Assembly (NCBI GenBank): GCA_963826105.1
Contig: CAWGWA010000001.1
Coordinates: 111,296-175,295 of the forward strand
Direction of reading: 5' to 3'
Length of the DNA stretch: 64,000 bases
DNA from: WHTI01 sp963826105
Lineage (GTDB): Bacteria; Actinomycetota; CADDZG01; WHSQ01
Every line of letters begins with the position of its first letter. Positions within the stretch are counted from its first letter, which is position 1. The notes beneath the pieces are model-generated. The model saw only the letters and a program-made list of their open reading frames with translations, did no database searches and had not been told where the DNA came from. Both the position numbers and the translations under genes were made by a program. Shown here one piece after another: positions 17,351-25,972 of the stretch.

Positions 17351-17821
17351 CTAGCAGTTCTCACCCTCCCCATCGAGATCGACGAGCTTGTCGAGGAGAT
17401 CCGCCAGGGAGTCGAGTTCGGTGTTGTTCAGCCGACCGGTGAAGAAGTCCTTGACCCCATCGAAATGGACCTGCGAGAGGTCTTCGAGCCGCCGGCGTCC
17501 CTTCTCGGTAAGGACCGCTTCGGAGCCCCGAGCGTCTCCCTCGAAGCGCTGGCGCTCGATGAGGCCTTCGGCGACGAGGTTGTCGACCAGACGGGTTACG
17601 CCGCTGCGCGAGAGAAGCACACTCCCGGCAAGCTCAGACATACGCATGCGCCCACCGGGAGCACCCTCCAACCACCGCAGAACCTCGAAGGCCGAAAGGC
17701 TGATCCCTTCCTCGTTGAGCAACACCGCGTCCAGCTTCCTGACGATCTGGTAGTGCGCTCTTAGGAACGCCCGCCAGGCGCGGTCCTCCCGCTTCGTCAA
17801 ACCCCTCAGTCGGAACGCCAT
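17351..17821 (-). CDS. MarR family transcriptional regulator
   Basis: A 156-residue winged-helix repressor. The recognition region is MRMSELAGSVLLSRSGVTRLVD, and the wing is RQRFEGDARGSEAVLTEKGR with the usual conserved Asp-Arg turn altered to EGDARG. It is divergent from yceI with a 98-base intergenic region containing direct repeats. MarR-YceI divergence is common, so it probably represses yceI and itself in response to a small ligand. Confidence 0.92.
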   Translation of the reverse strand: MAFRLRGLTKREDRAWRAFLRAHYQIVRKLDAVLLNEEGISLSAFEVLRWLEGAPGGRMRMSELAGSVLLSRSGVTRLVDNLVAEGLIERQRFEGDARGSEAVLTEKGRRRLEDLSQVHFDGVKDFFTGRLNNTELDSLADLLDKLVDLDGEGENC

Positions 17822-17844
17822 CGCGCCATCTTAGAGAAGAAAAG

Positions 17845-17866
17845 TAGTTGCGTAGGAAATAGTTGC
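17845..17866. promoter_or_regulatory. Direct repeat TAGTTGC, candidate MarR-yceI operator
   Basis: TAGTTGC occurs at 17845-17851 and 17860-17866, a centre-to-centre spacing of 15 bases, in the shared MarR/yceI promoter region. The AT-rich patch stands out in high-GC surroundings. MarR sites are usually inverted, so it could equally be promoter elements or belong to another regulator. Confidence 0.4.
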
Positions 17867-17919
17867 AGAGGCAAGGATGTTCTTACGGAGGTCAGGTCGG
17901 ATCGATGGAAGGAAGTCAG

Positions 17920-18480
17920 ATGAGCACTCCAACTGCAGTGAAGGCACAAGATCTGGTCGGGACCTGGGTCGTGGACCCAGCGCACTCCAGCCTTTCGTTC
18001 TCGGCCAAGCACATGATGATCTCGACCGTATCCGGAAGTTTCGGGCGCGTCGACGCTTCGTTCACGATCGATGAAGACATCTCGGCGTCAAGCGCACGAG
18101 CTGAGATCGACGCGTCGAGCATCCAGTCGGGCTCGCCCGACCGTGACGGACACTTGAGGTCACCAGATTTCCTCGATGTCGAACGGTTCCCGAAGATCAC
18201 CTTTGCCAGCACCGCGCTGGAGGTCTTCTCGGAGACTGAGGCAAAGTTGACGGGCGACCTGACCATCAAGGACATCACGAGGTCCGTCACACTCGACGTC
18301 GGATTCGAAGGCACCACTCCCGACCTCTTCTCCGACGGCACGCGGGTTGCGTTCACCGCGACCACTAGGTTCGACCGTGAGGACTTCGGGCTGACCTGGA
18401 ACAAGGCTCTCGAGACGGGCGGAGTCCTGGTCGGCAAGACCGTCAAGCTCTCGCTAGAGGTCACTGCAGTCAAGCAATAG
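17920..18480 (+). CDS. YceI family lipocalin-like protein
   Basis: A 186-residue beta-barrel protein that binds an isoprenoid/quinone-type lipid. YceI marks are GTWVVDPAHSSLSFSAKHMM at the N-terminus, HLRSPDFLDVERFPKITF in the centre, LTIKDITRSVTLDV, and the end FGLTWNKALETGG followed by GKTVKLSLEV. No signal peptide is seen, so it is cytoplasmic. ATG 17920 is chosen because a GGAAGG-type site lies 7 bases upstream; an in-frame ATG at 17905 is less likely. Divergent from a MarR regulator. Confidence 0.92.
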   Translation: MSTPTAVKAQDLVGTWVVDPAHSSLSFSAKHMMISTVSGSFGRVDASFTIDEDISASSARAEIDASSIQSGSPDRDGHLRSPDFLDVERFPKITFASTALEVFSETEAKLTGDLTIKDITRSVTLDVGFEGTTPDLFSDGTRVAFTATTRFDREDFGLTWNKALETGGVLVGKTVKLSLEVTAVKQ

Positions 18481-18483
18481 TTG

Positions 18484-19365
18484 CTACTCCTGATCTCTCT
18501 CCCGGAGGAAGCGTTCTAGTTCGGCGGCGAGCGCGTCTCCGGAGGGGAGCTGGGAGGGGTCGAGCTCCTCGGGTTCCGCATCGTCATCATCGGAGCGGGA
18601 CTCGAGGAGCCTGACGTACTCCTTGATGTCGTCGTCGGTCTCGACGATCTCGTTGATCCTCTCCTCGTAGTCCGTGGTGGCTGCGACGAGTTCTCCGATA
18701 TCGGCAGCAGCGCCGATCAGTCGCGAGGCCCTTTCAACCAGCGCGAGCGCGGCCTTGGGATTCGGGGACACCGCGAGGTAGTGAGGGACGGCGGCCCAGA
18801 GACTCGCCGACTGCACACCTGCCCTCCCGAAGGCATCTTGGAGAACCCCGACGATGCCGGTCGGTCCTTCGTAGCGAGACCGTTGCAGATCGAGTTTCAG
18901 GATCAGATCTGGATCGACTGCGGTCCCGGTGATGGGCACGGGTCGCGAATGCGGCACGTCTGCCAGGAGGGCTCCCAGGGTGACCACGAGGGAGACGTTC
19001 CGATCGCCGGCCATCTCGACGATGAGGTTCGAGAATGCCCTCCACTTGAGGCTCGGTTCGGTGCCGATGAGGATCAACGCGTCGGTGTCGCCCGCGAGCC
19101 GGGCCCCGAAGAGCTCGTTCTGAGGCCACGAGATCGATCGGGTCAAGCCGTCTACCAGTTCAACCTGTGGACGCACGGTTTGGAAATCGAAGAAGTCCTC
19201 AGGGTCGACCGAAGCGATCTTCTCAGCACCCCAGACCTCCTGAAGGTGACGGGCGGCGAACGTGGCCGACTCACCTGCGTCGTTCCAACCTTGGAACGCC
19301 GCGATCAGGATCGGTGATCTCAGTTGGATGTCGTTCGATTCGAAGGTGACGCGAGCGTCGTCCAC
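18484..19365 (-). CDS. PAC2 family protein (proteasome assembly chaperone-like fold)
   Basis: A 293-residue cytoplasmic protein of the PAC2 family typical of actinomycetes. Recognisable parts are IAAFQGWNDAGESATFAARHL near residue 22, DALILIGTEPSLKWRAFSNLI, and VPHYLAVSPNPKAALALVERA. The C-terminal 60 residues are acidic. In eukaryotes and archaea the fold serves proteasome assembly or nucleotide-related functions; the bacterial role is not established. No proteasome gene is in the window. Confidence 0.85.
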   Translation of the reverse strand: MDDARVTFESNDIQLRSPILIAAFQGWNDAGESATFAARHLQEVWGAEKIASVDPEDFFDFQTVRPQVELVDGLTRSISWPQNELFGARLAGDTDALILIGTEPSLKWRAFSNLIVEMAGDRNVSLVVTLGALLADVPHSRPVPITGTAVDPDLILKLDLQRSRYEGPTGIVGVLQDAFGRAGVQSASLWAAVPHYLAVSPNPKAALALVERASRLIGAAADIGELVAATTDYEERINEIVETDDDIKEYVRLLESRSDDDDAEPEELDPSQLPSGDALAAELERFLRERDQE

Positions 19366-19398
19366 CGTTAGAGGCTACTCGCCTCGCGGGACAACCTT

Positions 19399-20055
19399 TC
19401 AGGCAGGCGAGTGATCGCGCGTGTCGAGGTGGCGTTGCAGCTTGCGTTTGATCCGTTGGAGAGCATTGTCTATCGACTTGACGTGGTTACCCAGGGCGCC
19501 GGCGATCTCTTCGTAGGACTTGCCATCCATGTAGAGCGTCAGGACCTCACTCTCGAGCTCGGTGAGGCCCTCCTTCAGGGAGGACTTCAGCGCCTCGATC
19601 GCTTCCGAGGAGATAACGAGTTCGGCCGGGTCGGTGGTCCGGGCAGCAGCAATGGTCTCTCCGATGGATCCGTCGCCGGAGTCGTCGCTCGAATGTGCCG
19701 GCGCGTCGAGCGAGATCGATGAGTTGAGCGGCTTGTGCTTGTTGCGATTGGCGGTCTTGATCGCCGTGAGGATCTGGCGGGAGATGCACAGCTCGGCGAA
19801 GGCTCGGAACGGGGTCTCCTGCTGGAGGTCGAAGTCGCGGATCGCTTTGTACAGCCCGATCATGCCCTCCTGAACCACGTCCTCCTTGTCGGAGCCGGCC
19901 AGGAAGTAGGAGCGGGCCTTGGCCCGGGCGAATCCACGGTAGCGGGTCAAGAGGCCCTCTAGCGCTCGCTCGTCGCCGTCTCGGACGCGACCAACGAGTT
20001 CACGATCTTCGGATCGATCGAGGTCGAGCTTCTCCTCCGCCCATGCTCCCGGCAT
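19399..20055 (-). CDS. RNA polymerase sigma factor, SigH (Spo0H)-like
   Basis: A 218-residue sigma-70-family factor. Region 2 reads DVVQEGMIGLYKAIRDFD with AFAELCISRQILTAIKTANR, and region 4 ends GNHVKSIDNALQRIKRKL. These are the marks of the SigH/Spo0H group of Firmicutes and some deep-branching actinobacteria, not of ECF or SigA types. The linker between regions is acidic/serine-rich. Regulon unknown. The gene is preceded by an inverted repeat at 20134-20156. Confidence 0.88.
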   Translation of the reverse strand: MPGAWAEEKLDLDRSEDRELVGRVRDGDERALEGLLTRYRGFARAKARSYFLAGSDKEDVVQEGMIGLYKAIRDFDLQQETPFRAFAELCISRQILTAIKTANRNKHKPLNSSISLDAPAHSSDDSGDGSIGETIAAARTTDPAELVISSEAIEALKSSLKEGLTELESEVLTLYMDGKSYEEIAGALGNHVKSIDNALQRIKRKLQRHLDTRDHSPA

Positions 20056-20133
20056 CCAGCACTCCCCCCGACATCGCCACCGGGGTCGGTTCCCCGGCGC
20101 GACGGCGCTTATCCGTTCAAGGATTCAGGGTAT

Positions 20134-20156
20134 TTGTCCGGTTAGATTCCGGACAA
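20134..20156. promoter_or_regulatory. Inverted repeat upstream of the SigH-like gene
   Basis: TTGTCCGG (20134-20141) and CCGGACAA (20149-20156) form a perfect 8-base inverted repeat with a 7-base spacer, 79 bases upstream of the sigma-factor ATG. It could be an operator or a leader hairpin; no T tract follows on either strand, which argues against a terminator. Confidence 0.45.
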
Positions 20157-20326
20157 GACCCCTAACGGGTGGTTCGCGGGGCCCCGGTGTGACTAGTCCC
20201 CGATCTCCGTCTCGGTCCCTTCGAGCCCCGGGGATAGCATGCCCCTCCCGGATAAACCGGCTCGGCGCATCTTTCTACACGCCGACGTTGGATTCCTTCC
20301 TAGAGCCGCGGCTATTCGGGAACGAG

Positions 20327-20417
20327 GGAGGCGAAAGGGGACTGGTGTCCCTCCCGGTCTTCAAAACCGGAGCGCCGTGGAGACACGGTGGGCGAGTTCG
20401 ATTCTCGTCCGCCTCCG
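20327..20417 (+). tRNA. selC: tRNA-Sec (anticodon UCA)
   Basis: A 91-base selenocysteine tRNA. The acceptor arm GGAGGCG pairs with CGCCTCC; the long D stem GGGGAC/GTCCCT is the 6-bp type of tRNA-Sec; the anticodon stem CCGGT/ACCGG holds the loop CTTCAAA with anticodon TCA at 20361-20363. A long variable arm (CCGTG-GAGA-CACGG) and a GTTCGATTC T loop follow. The 8th acceptor pair is A-C in this reading. CCA is not fully encoded. It is 12 kb away from selA-selB. Confidence 0.93.
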
Positions 20418-20644
20418 CAAACCGCTCGGCGGGCACAGCGACACTACAAGTTGAAGAGTCCCAGTGAGCGGAGCGGGGCCCGTTCAGCCACCGTGACCCG
20501 AGGCTCCCCCTACCGTGCGATTCCCCTTGGCAGTCCCGCGGCATTGTGTGTAGTGTTACTGAACGGTATGGGTCGCTCATATGAGGGTGGATGGATGGCT
20601 TCGAGTCCGTGGGGGGCGTTCCGGCCGTTGTGGGGAGGCCGAGA
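20418..20644. other. Promoter region of the catabolic island
   Basis: About 230 bases between tRNA-Sec and the first amidohydrolase gene. The local AT-rich patch around 20544-20585 is the likely promoter. It contains TAGTGTT at 20551-20557, a heptamer that recurs in inverse orientation at 29138-29144 in the other promoter region of the island. No protein-coding pattern was seen. Confidence 0.4.
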
Positions 20645-21976
20645 GTGACAACGCGGATCCTTTTGCGCGGCGGCTGTGTCCTCACGCTGGGGGCCAAGAC
20701 CACCAACCACCCCCGGGCCGATGTCCTCATCGAGGATGGAGTCGTAGCCGAGGTCGGGCCCGGGATCCGGGCCCGGGACGCGGAGCTGGTCGACGCCGCG
20801 GACGCCATCATCATGCCCGGCTTCGTTGACACCCACCGCCACGCCTGGAGGTCCCTGTTCAGGAACCTCGGTGAGAGCGCTTCGAGCCCCGACGCCCCCG
20901 TCCTTGTCGCCGCCCTCGGACGCCATTTCGGACCCGATGACGTTTACGCCGCCACGTTGATCGCCCTCTTGGGGGCGGCGGAAGCGGGCATCACCACAGT
21001 CGTTGACTGGGCCGATATCCCCTCCGAGGTGGAGGCGAAGGAGGCCGCGCTCCAGGCCCACGCGGACTCGGGACTGCGCACCGTGTTCGTCCAGGTCTCC
21101 GACGGGGCGTCGCGGGGTCGGGAGGAGGATGGAGCAGAGGCGCGCCGGCTCTTGACTCGCCTTGCCGATGCGGCCGGTCCCACCACCACCATCGCCCTCG
21201 GGTACGAGCTCGGGGCGGCGGACGCGGACCGAGTAACCGCCGAATGTGCGATCGCGGGGGAGTTGGGCGTCCCCATCCACGTCCACGCCGGCCCGGAGTC
21301 GGCCGGCGCTATCGCTCGATTGGGAGGACGGGGCATGCTGGGCGCCGGCGTCGTGGTCGCCCACTGCTCCGAGTTCGACGCTCAGGATCTCGACACCCTC
21401 GCCGCCTCGGGGGCCTCGGTGTCGCTCACCCCGGCGAGCGAGATGGCCGGCGGTCGCGGATCACCTCCGATCCAAGAGCTGATCGACCGCAACATCCGTC
21501 CGGGGCTGGGCATCGACGACGAACGAGTGGCTCCGGGGGACATGTTCGCTCAGATGCGAGCGACGATCTCCTTGCAGCACGCCACCGTTTTCGAACGCAA
21601 GCTGGCGGGGAAGGCCGGACTTCCCCGAATGATGAGCACGCGGGACGTGATCCGCTGTGCGACCGTCGACGGTGCACGAGTGGCCGGGCTGGGTGGGGTC
21701 GCCGGATCTATCGAGCCGGGGATGCAAGCCGACCTCATCGTTCTTCGGACCGACCGTCCCAACATCTTCCCGGTGAACGACCCCATCGGCGCGGTTGTGT
21801 GGGGCATGGATACGTCCAACTTGGACTGGGTGTTCGTTGGCGGCCGGACCGTGATGCGGGAGGGAGTGCTTCAGGCCGACCTGAGCCACGTACGCGAGCT
21901 GGCCACTGCGGCGGCGCAGCGCGTGGCCGCAGCATCCGGCCTCCTGGCCGACGCCGCTCGAGAGGGAGAACGATGA
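20645..21976 (+). CDS. Amidohydrolase, ATZ/TRZ-like (deaminase/chlorohydrolase branch)
   Basis: Metal-dependent hydrolase of the amidohydrolase superfamily, 443 residues from GTG 20645, chosen for a GGGAGG site 8 bases upstream. The metal site is complete: HxH in PGFVDTHRHAW, a His in PIHVHAGPE, a His in VVAHCSEFD and the Asp in GLGIDDERV. Such enzymes deaminate or hydrolyse N-heterocycles such as triazines, guanine or adenosine analogues. The substrate is not readable. It opens the island and overlaps permease 1 by ATGA. It resembles the amidohydrolase half of the 25969-28422 fusion (shared THRH, GDMFxQMR and GMDTSN elements), so the two are paralogs. Confidence 0.88.
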   Translation: MTTRILLRGGCVLTLGAKTTNHPRADVLIEDGVVAEVGPGIRARDAELVDAADAIIMPGFVDTHRHAWRSLFRNLGESASSPDAPVLVAALGRHFGPDDVYAATLIALLGAAEAGITTVVDWADIPSEVEAKEAALQAHADSGLRTVFVQVSDGASRGREEDGAEARRLLTRLADAAGPTTTIALGYELGAADADRVTAECAIAGELGVPIHVHAGPESAGAIARLGGRGMLGAGVVVAHCSEFDAQDLDTLAASGASVSLTPASEMAGGRGSPPIQELIDRNIRPGLGIDDERVAPGDMFAQMRATISLQHATVFERKLAGKAGLPRMMSTRDVIRCATVDGARVAGLGGVAGSIEPGMQADLIVLRTDRPNIFPVNDPIGAVVWGMDTSNLDWVFVGGRTVMREGVLQADLSHVRELATAAAQRVAAASGLLADAAREGER

Positions 21977-23028
21977 CCTCCGCGCAACGCGCCCCGTCGT
22001 CCGCGCTCACCTCGCTGGTGGTCGGTTCCCGGTACGTGCCGGTCTACCTGGCCCTGATCTTGCTCGTGATCGTCGCCGCGATCTGGGCGCCGGCGACCCT
22101 GGGCGGTGTGGCCTTGAGGGCCATCGCTCCACTGGCGGCCGTGCTGGCGATAACAGCTCTCGGTCAGATGCTGGTTGTCATGACCGGCGGCATCGACCTC
22201 AGCGTACCCGGGACGATGAGCCTGGCCGCGGTGATCATGGTCGGGGTGGGCGGGCAGTCGGACGAACGCGTTCTCGCGGCCATCCTCACCGCCCTCGGCG
22301 CCGCGGCCCTCGTCGGCCTGGTCAACGGGATCCTGGTCGGCGGGCTCAAGCTGAACCCACTGATCGTCACCCTGGCCGTCGGCCAGATCGCGACCGGGGT
22401 CGTGTTCCGCTACGCAAGGACTTTTCCGGTTCAGAACCCGGTGCCATCCGGGTGGTCCGACTGGGCGACGAACCGTGTCTGGGGCATGAGCGCCGTCTTC
22501 TGGGTCGGTCTGGTCCTGACCATCGTTCTGAGCCTTGGGTTCCGCTACACGTCGGTCGGTCGCAGATTCCAGGCGGTGGGGGCCAATCCGATCGCGTCCT
22601 ACGTCGTGGGTGTCAGGGTGACCATGAACCGGATCCTGGCCTACGTGGTGGCCGCCGTGTTCTACGCGGCCGCCGGGCTGGCATTGGCGGGGATCATCGG
22701 CAGGCCCGGGGCCTTCGTCGGCACGCAGTACCTCCTGGCGCCGATCGCGGCGGTCGTCATCGGCGGCGCCTCGTTGGCAGGGGGTCAGGCCAGTGCGATC
22801 TCTACCTTCGCCGCGGCCGTCTTCCTGACCGGGCTCAATCAGATGATGCGGATCATGGGGCTCGCCACCGCCCTCCAGTTCGTGGTCTTCGGACTGGTCA
22901 TCATCGGCGGGATGTTGCTCTCGGGGGACCGGATCATCCGGGGCGTGGAGTACGCACTTCGTGAGCGGAAGCGACCGGGTCGTGTGCAGACACCCATCGT
23001 CGGCACACCCGGCGAGGGGACGGGTTGA
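21973..23028 (+). CDS. RbsC-type ABC transporter permease 1
   Basis: Inner-membrane permease of the CUT2 (ribose/nucleoside) family, 351 residues, about ten segments. Diagnostic motifs are TGGIDLSVPGTMSLAAV and, in the second half, PIAAVVIGGASLAGGQAS with QFVVFGLVIIGGM near the C-terminus. The ATG overlaps the amidohydrolase stop. The C-terminal cytoplasmic tail of about 20 residues is proline/glycine-rich. It likely pairs with the permease half of the fusion gene as a heterodimer. Confidence 0.9.
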   Translation: MTSAQRAPSSALTSLVVGSRYVPVYLALILLVIVAAIWAPATLGGVALRAIAPLAAVLAITALGQMLVVMTGGIDLSVPGTMSLAAVIMVGVGGQSDERVLAAILTALGAAALVGLVNGILVGGLKLNPLIVTLAVGQIATGVVFRYARTFPVQNPVPSGWSDWATNRVWGMSAVFWVGLVLTIVLSLGFRYTSVGRRFQAVGANPIASYVVGVRVTMNRILAYVVAAVFYAAAGLALAGIIGRPGAFVGTQYLLAPIAAVVIGGASLAGGQASAISTFAAAVFLTGLNQMMRIMGLATALQFVVFGLVIIGGMLLSGDRIIRGVEYALRERKRPGRVQTPIVGTPGEGTG

Positions 23029-23096
23029 GAGGAGAGGACGGATCCGGGACCACCGATCTCGGACAGTCAGGTCATCGGCAGAAGGAGGAGGGAAGC

Positions 23097-24386
23097 ATGC
23101 AACGGATCAAGATCATCAGCATCATCGCCGTATTCGCATTGATGGCGGCGGCATGTGGGGGAGACGACCCCGACACGCCCGCGGGCGGGAATGACGACGG
23201 CGAAACGACGGCTCCCGAGGTCGTAGAAGCCGACCCGGCGCTGATCGAGAAGGCCATGGGTCCCGTGGAACCGTCGGACGAAGCGAGCTGGAACATCATC
23301 CAGACGGCCGTCGCGCGCGTCGAGGAAACGGTGGATCAAGCCACGATCGATAAGGCGATGGAGTGCTTCAACAACCAGGAATGCGAGACCGGATCTGGTG
23401 GCGAGCTCGTGATGGGGTATGCCGACGGAGGCGGTGACACGGTCAACGTCTGGCGCGCGGTTAGCCATATGGAGGCGATCCTCCAGGCGCTCTCGTACCC
23501 CGACATCGGGACCATCGTCTCGACCGAGGCTAACTTCGATCCGGACCCCGCCGTCCACGCGAACGACGTCCGGTTCCTCGTGAGCCGAGGCGTTGACTTC
23601 ATCGTGGGCTACCCCGACATGGGAGTGGCCATCGCCGATGCGATCAAGGAAGCCGACACCGCCGGGATCCCGTACGTGGCGTTCTCGGCGGGTTGGGTCG
23701 GCCTTCCCGACCAGGAAGGCGCGCTGATCCCCGGTGAGGACTATCTGACCGTGGTCGGTGAAGACCTCTGTGCGCTCGGCGAGTCCTTCGCCGAAGTCCT
23801 GAACACAGGCGTCGGAGACGGCAAGGTGGCACTCCTCGGTGGAACGCCGGGCAACGCGCTCTCACTCGGCTGGCAGCGATGCACCATCGAGAACCTCGAA
23901 GCCGATCTGGTCAACCCGCCGGCGAACCCTGACTCCACCACCGGCGACACGTCCTGGTACGACCCCATCATCCCAGACGTGTTCCGGGGACTGTTGACCC
24001 CGGACCCCGACATCAAGGGGTGGGCGTACGAGTACTCCGACGGGATGAACACCGGACTGAAGGTGTACGACGAGCTCGGCCTCTCGGTCGAGAACCTCAC
24101 CATCGCCCTGCGAACCGACGAGCAGACCCTGTTCTGCGACTGGGTGGAGCGGGACGAGCCGACCTACAAGATCTTCTACACGGCCGGCGGGAACTTCCAG
24201 GCTCGGGTCGGCGTCACCGCGGCCATGATGTCCTTGGAAGGAGAAGAGATCCCGGCGGAGGTCGTCGTGCCCCACGTGATGCGCGAGGTAACGGCCGACG
24301 ACTGCAACCCCGATCGGGTGAACCCTTACGTGTCGGGCACGTCGCTGGTGCCGCCTGAAATCCTAGAGTTGATGTTCAGCGGTTGA
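23097..24386 (+). CDS. Sugar/nucleoside-type ABC substrate-binding lipoprotein
   Basis: Receptor of the importer, 429 residues. The signal ends in the lipobox FALMAAAC, followed by a low-complexity Asp/Gly/Thr linker. The mature protein has two Rossmann-like lobes of the periplasmic-binding-protein 1/4 class (EANFDPDPAVHANDVRFLVS region and VALLGGTPGNALS). ATG 23097 has a strong AAGGAGGAGG site upstream. Ligand unknown; the two linked amidohydrolases suggest a nitrogenous compound rather than a sugar. The stop overlaps the ATPase start by one base. Confidence 0.85.
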   Translation: MQRIKIISIIAVFALMAAACGGDDPDTPAGGNDDGETTAPEVVEADPALIEKAMGPVEPSDEASWNIIQTAVARVEETVDQATIDKAMECFNNQECETGSGGELVMGYADGGGDTVNVWRAVSHMEAILQALSYPDIGTIVSTEANFDPDPAVHANDVRFLVSRGVDFIVGYPDMGVAIADAIKEADTAGIPYVAFSAGWVGLPDQEGALIPGEDYLTVVGEDLCALGESFAEVLNTGVGDGKVALLGGTPGNALSLGWQRCTIENLEADLVNPPANPDSTTGDTSWYDPIIPDVFRGLLTPDPDIKGWAYEYSDGMNTGLKVYDELGLSVENLTIALRTDEQTLFCDWVERDEPTYKIFYTAGGNFQARVGVTAAMMSLEGEEIPAEVVVPHVMREVTADDCNPDRVNPYVSGTSLVPPEILELMFSG

Positions 24387-25972
24387 TGGCTGATCTCGAA
24401 GAAGCGTCGCTCGGCGGGGACGTCGTCCTCGAGTTGCAGGACGTGTCCCGGCGGTTCGGGGCGGTCCGAGCACTGACCGACGTCGGTTTCGACTGCCGTG
24501 CCGGGGAGGTTCACGCCGTTGTCGGCGAGAACGGCTCCGGGAAGTCGACGCTTCTCGGGATCGCCAGCGGGTTTGTGGCCCCCGATCTGGGCACCGTCCG
24601 GATCGGGGGCCACCCCCTACGTAGGAGGTCCCCGGCTCTGGCCCGGCGGTTGGGTCTCGCGATGGCCTACCAGGACACCTCCCTGGTCCCCGCCGAGCCG
24701 GTCAAGAACAATCTGTACCTCGCCGCGCCTCCGGACAAGCGACCTCCCTACCGAAACAGGAAGAAGTGGGCGCGGAAGGTCCTCGCCGACCTCGATCTCG
24801 ACATCGAGCTGTTTCCCGATCTTCCGGCCGGGCTACTTAGCCTTGCCGAGCGTCAGCTCTTGGAGGTGGCGAAGGCGCTCGTAACCGACCCCCTCGTCCT
24901 TCTTCTGGACGAACCTACGACCGCGCTCGGTCTTCATCAGATCGAGGCGCTGCACCGGACCCTGCTCGAATGCAAGAAGCGCGGCGTTGGCGTCGTGTAC
25001 GTAAGCCATCGCCTCCCCGAGGTGCTTGAGATCGCCGATCGCGTCACCGTGCTCCGCGACGGAAAGAACCGGGGGACCTTCGAAGCCGCCTCCACGAGCG
25101 AGGCGGAGCTCGTGGAGCTGATCGTCGGTCGCCCCCTCGAGGCAGCCTTTCCACCCGCGGGGTCGACCTCCGCTGAACGACGCGAGGTGCTGGTCGTCGA
25201 CGGCCTCCAGGGTCAGGCCTTCGGCCCGGTCAGCCTCATGCTGGAGGCCGGCGAGATCGTCGGCGTCGCCGGGGCCGAGGGCAACGGGCAGCCTCAACTC
25301 TTTGACTGCTTGTCGGGCCGGCAGGCCCCCAAGGCCGGCCGGGTGGTCTGCGATGGCAAGGAGCTGACGCTGATCTCTACCCACGAGGCGATAAAGGCGG
25401 GCGTCATGCTGTTGCCGGGCGATCGCCTGCGAGAGTCCCTCATGCCGGTACTGGGAGTTCGGGCCAACACGACGATCCAGTCCCTGCGCCGGTTCAGCCT
25501 GGCCGGTCTCATCCGCCGGCGGCGGGAGCGCAAGTTGGTGTCGGAGCTGGCCGGTCGGCTGGAGATCCGCACTCCCTCTTTGGAGCAGCCGGTGGAATTC
25601 CTGTCCGGCGGCAATCAGCAGAAGGTTTCGGTCGCCCGAACGTTCCTTCGAGATCCGTCGGTCATCCTCGCCTACGAGCCCACCCAGGGGGTCGATGTCG
25701 GCTCCCGGTTCGACATCTATCGCGCGCTTCGGACCCGGGCGAACGCGGGGGCGGCTCTGCTGGTCAAGTCGAGCGACCCGCTTGAGCTGGCCGGGCTGTG
25801 CGATCGGGTGCTGGTCATGTCTCGGGGACAGATCATCGAGGAGATCCCGGGGGACGAACTCGACGAGCGTCGCATCGTCGAGACGGTGGTGCGGGGGCCG
25901 GGGCTGTCTCGTGCCGGTCGATCCCCACTGGGAGTGGCGATGCCCAAATCGCCCTCGGAGCGCACCACATGA
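24386..25972 (+). CDS. ABC transporter ATPase with two nucleotide-binding domains (RbsA/MglA type)
   Basis: A 528-residue duplicated ATPase. Domain 1 has Walker A GENGSGKST, a degenerate signature LLSLAERQLLEVAKAL and Walker B LVLLLDEPTTALG. Domain 2 has the RbsA-type degenerate Walker A GAEGNGQPQ, the signature FLSGGNQQKVSVAR and ILAYEPTQGVDVG, where a Tyr precedes the Glu of Walker B. This asymmetric pair is usual for CUT2 ATPases. It overlaps the fusion gene by 4 bases (ATGA). Confidence 0.93.
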   Translation: MADLEEASLGGDVVLELQDVSRRFGAVRALTDVGFDCRAGEVHAVVGENGSGKSTLLGIASGFVAPDLGTVRIGGHPLRRRSPALARRLGLAMAYQDTSLVPAEPVKNNLYLAAPPDKRPPYRNRKKWARKVLADLDLDIELFPDLPAGLLSLAERQLLEVAKALVTDPLVLLLDEPTTALGLHQIEALHRTLLECKKRGVGVVYVSHRLPEVLEIADRVTVLRDGKNRGTFEAASTSEAELVELIVGRPLEAAFPPAGSTSAERREVLVVDGLQGQAFGPVSLMLEAGEIVGVAGAEGNGQPQLFDCLSGRQAPKAGRVVCDGKELTLISTHEAIKAGVMLLPGDRLRESLMPVLGVRANTTIQSLRRFSLAGLIRRRRERKLVSELAGRLEIRTPSLEQPVEFLSGGNQQKVSVARTFLRDPSVILAYEPTQGVDVGSRFDIYRALRTRANAGAALLVKSSDPLELAGLCDRVLVMSRGQIIEEIPGDELDERRIVETVVRGPGLSRAGRSPLGVAMPKSPSERTT

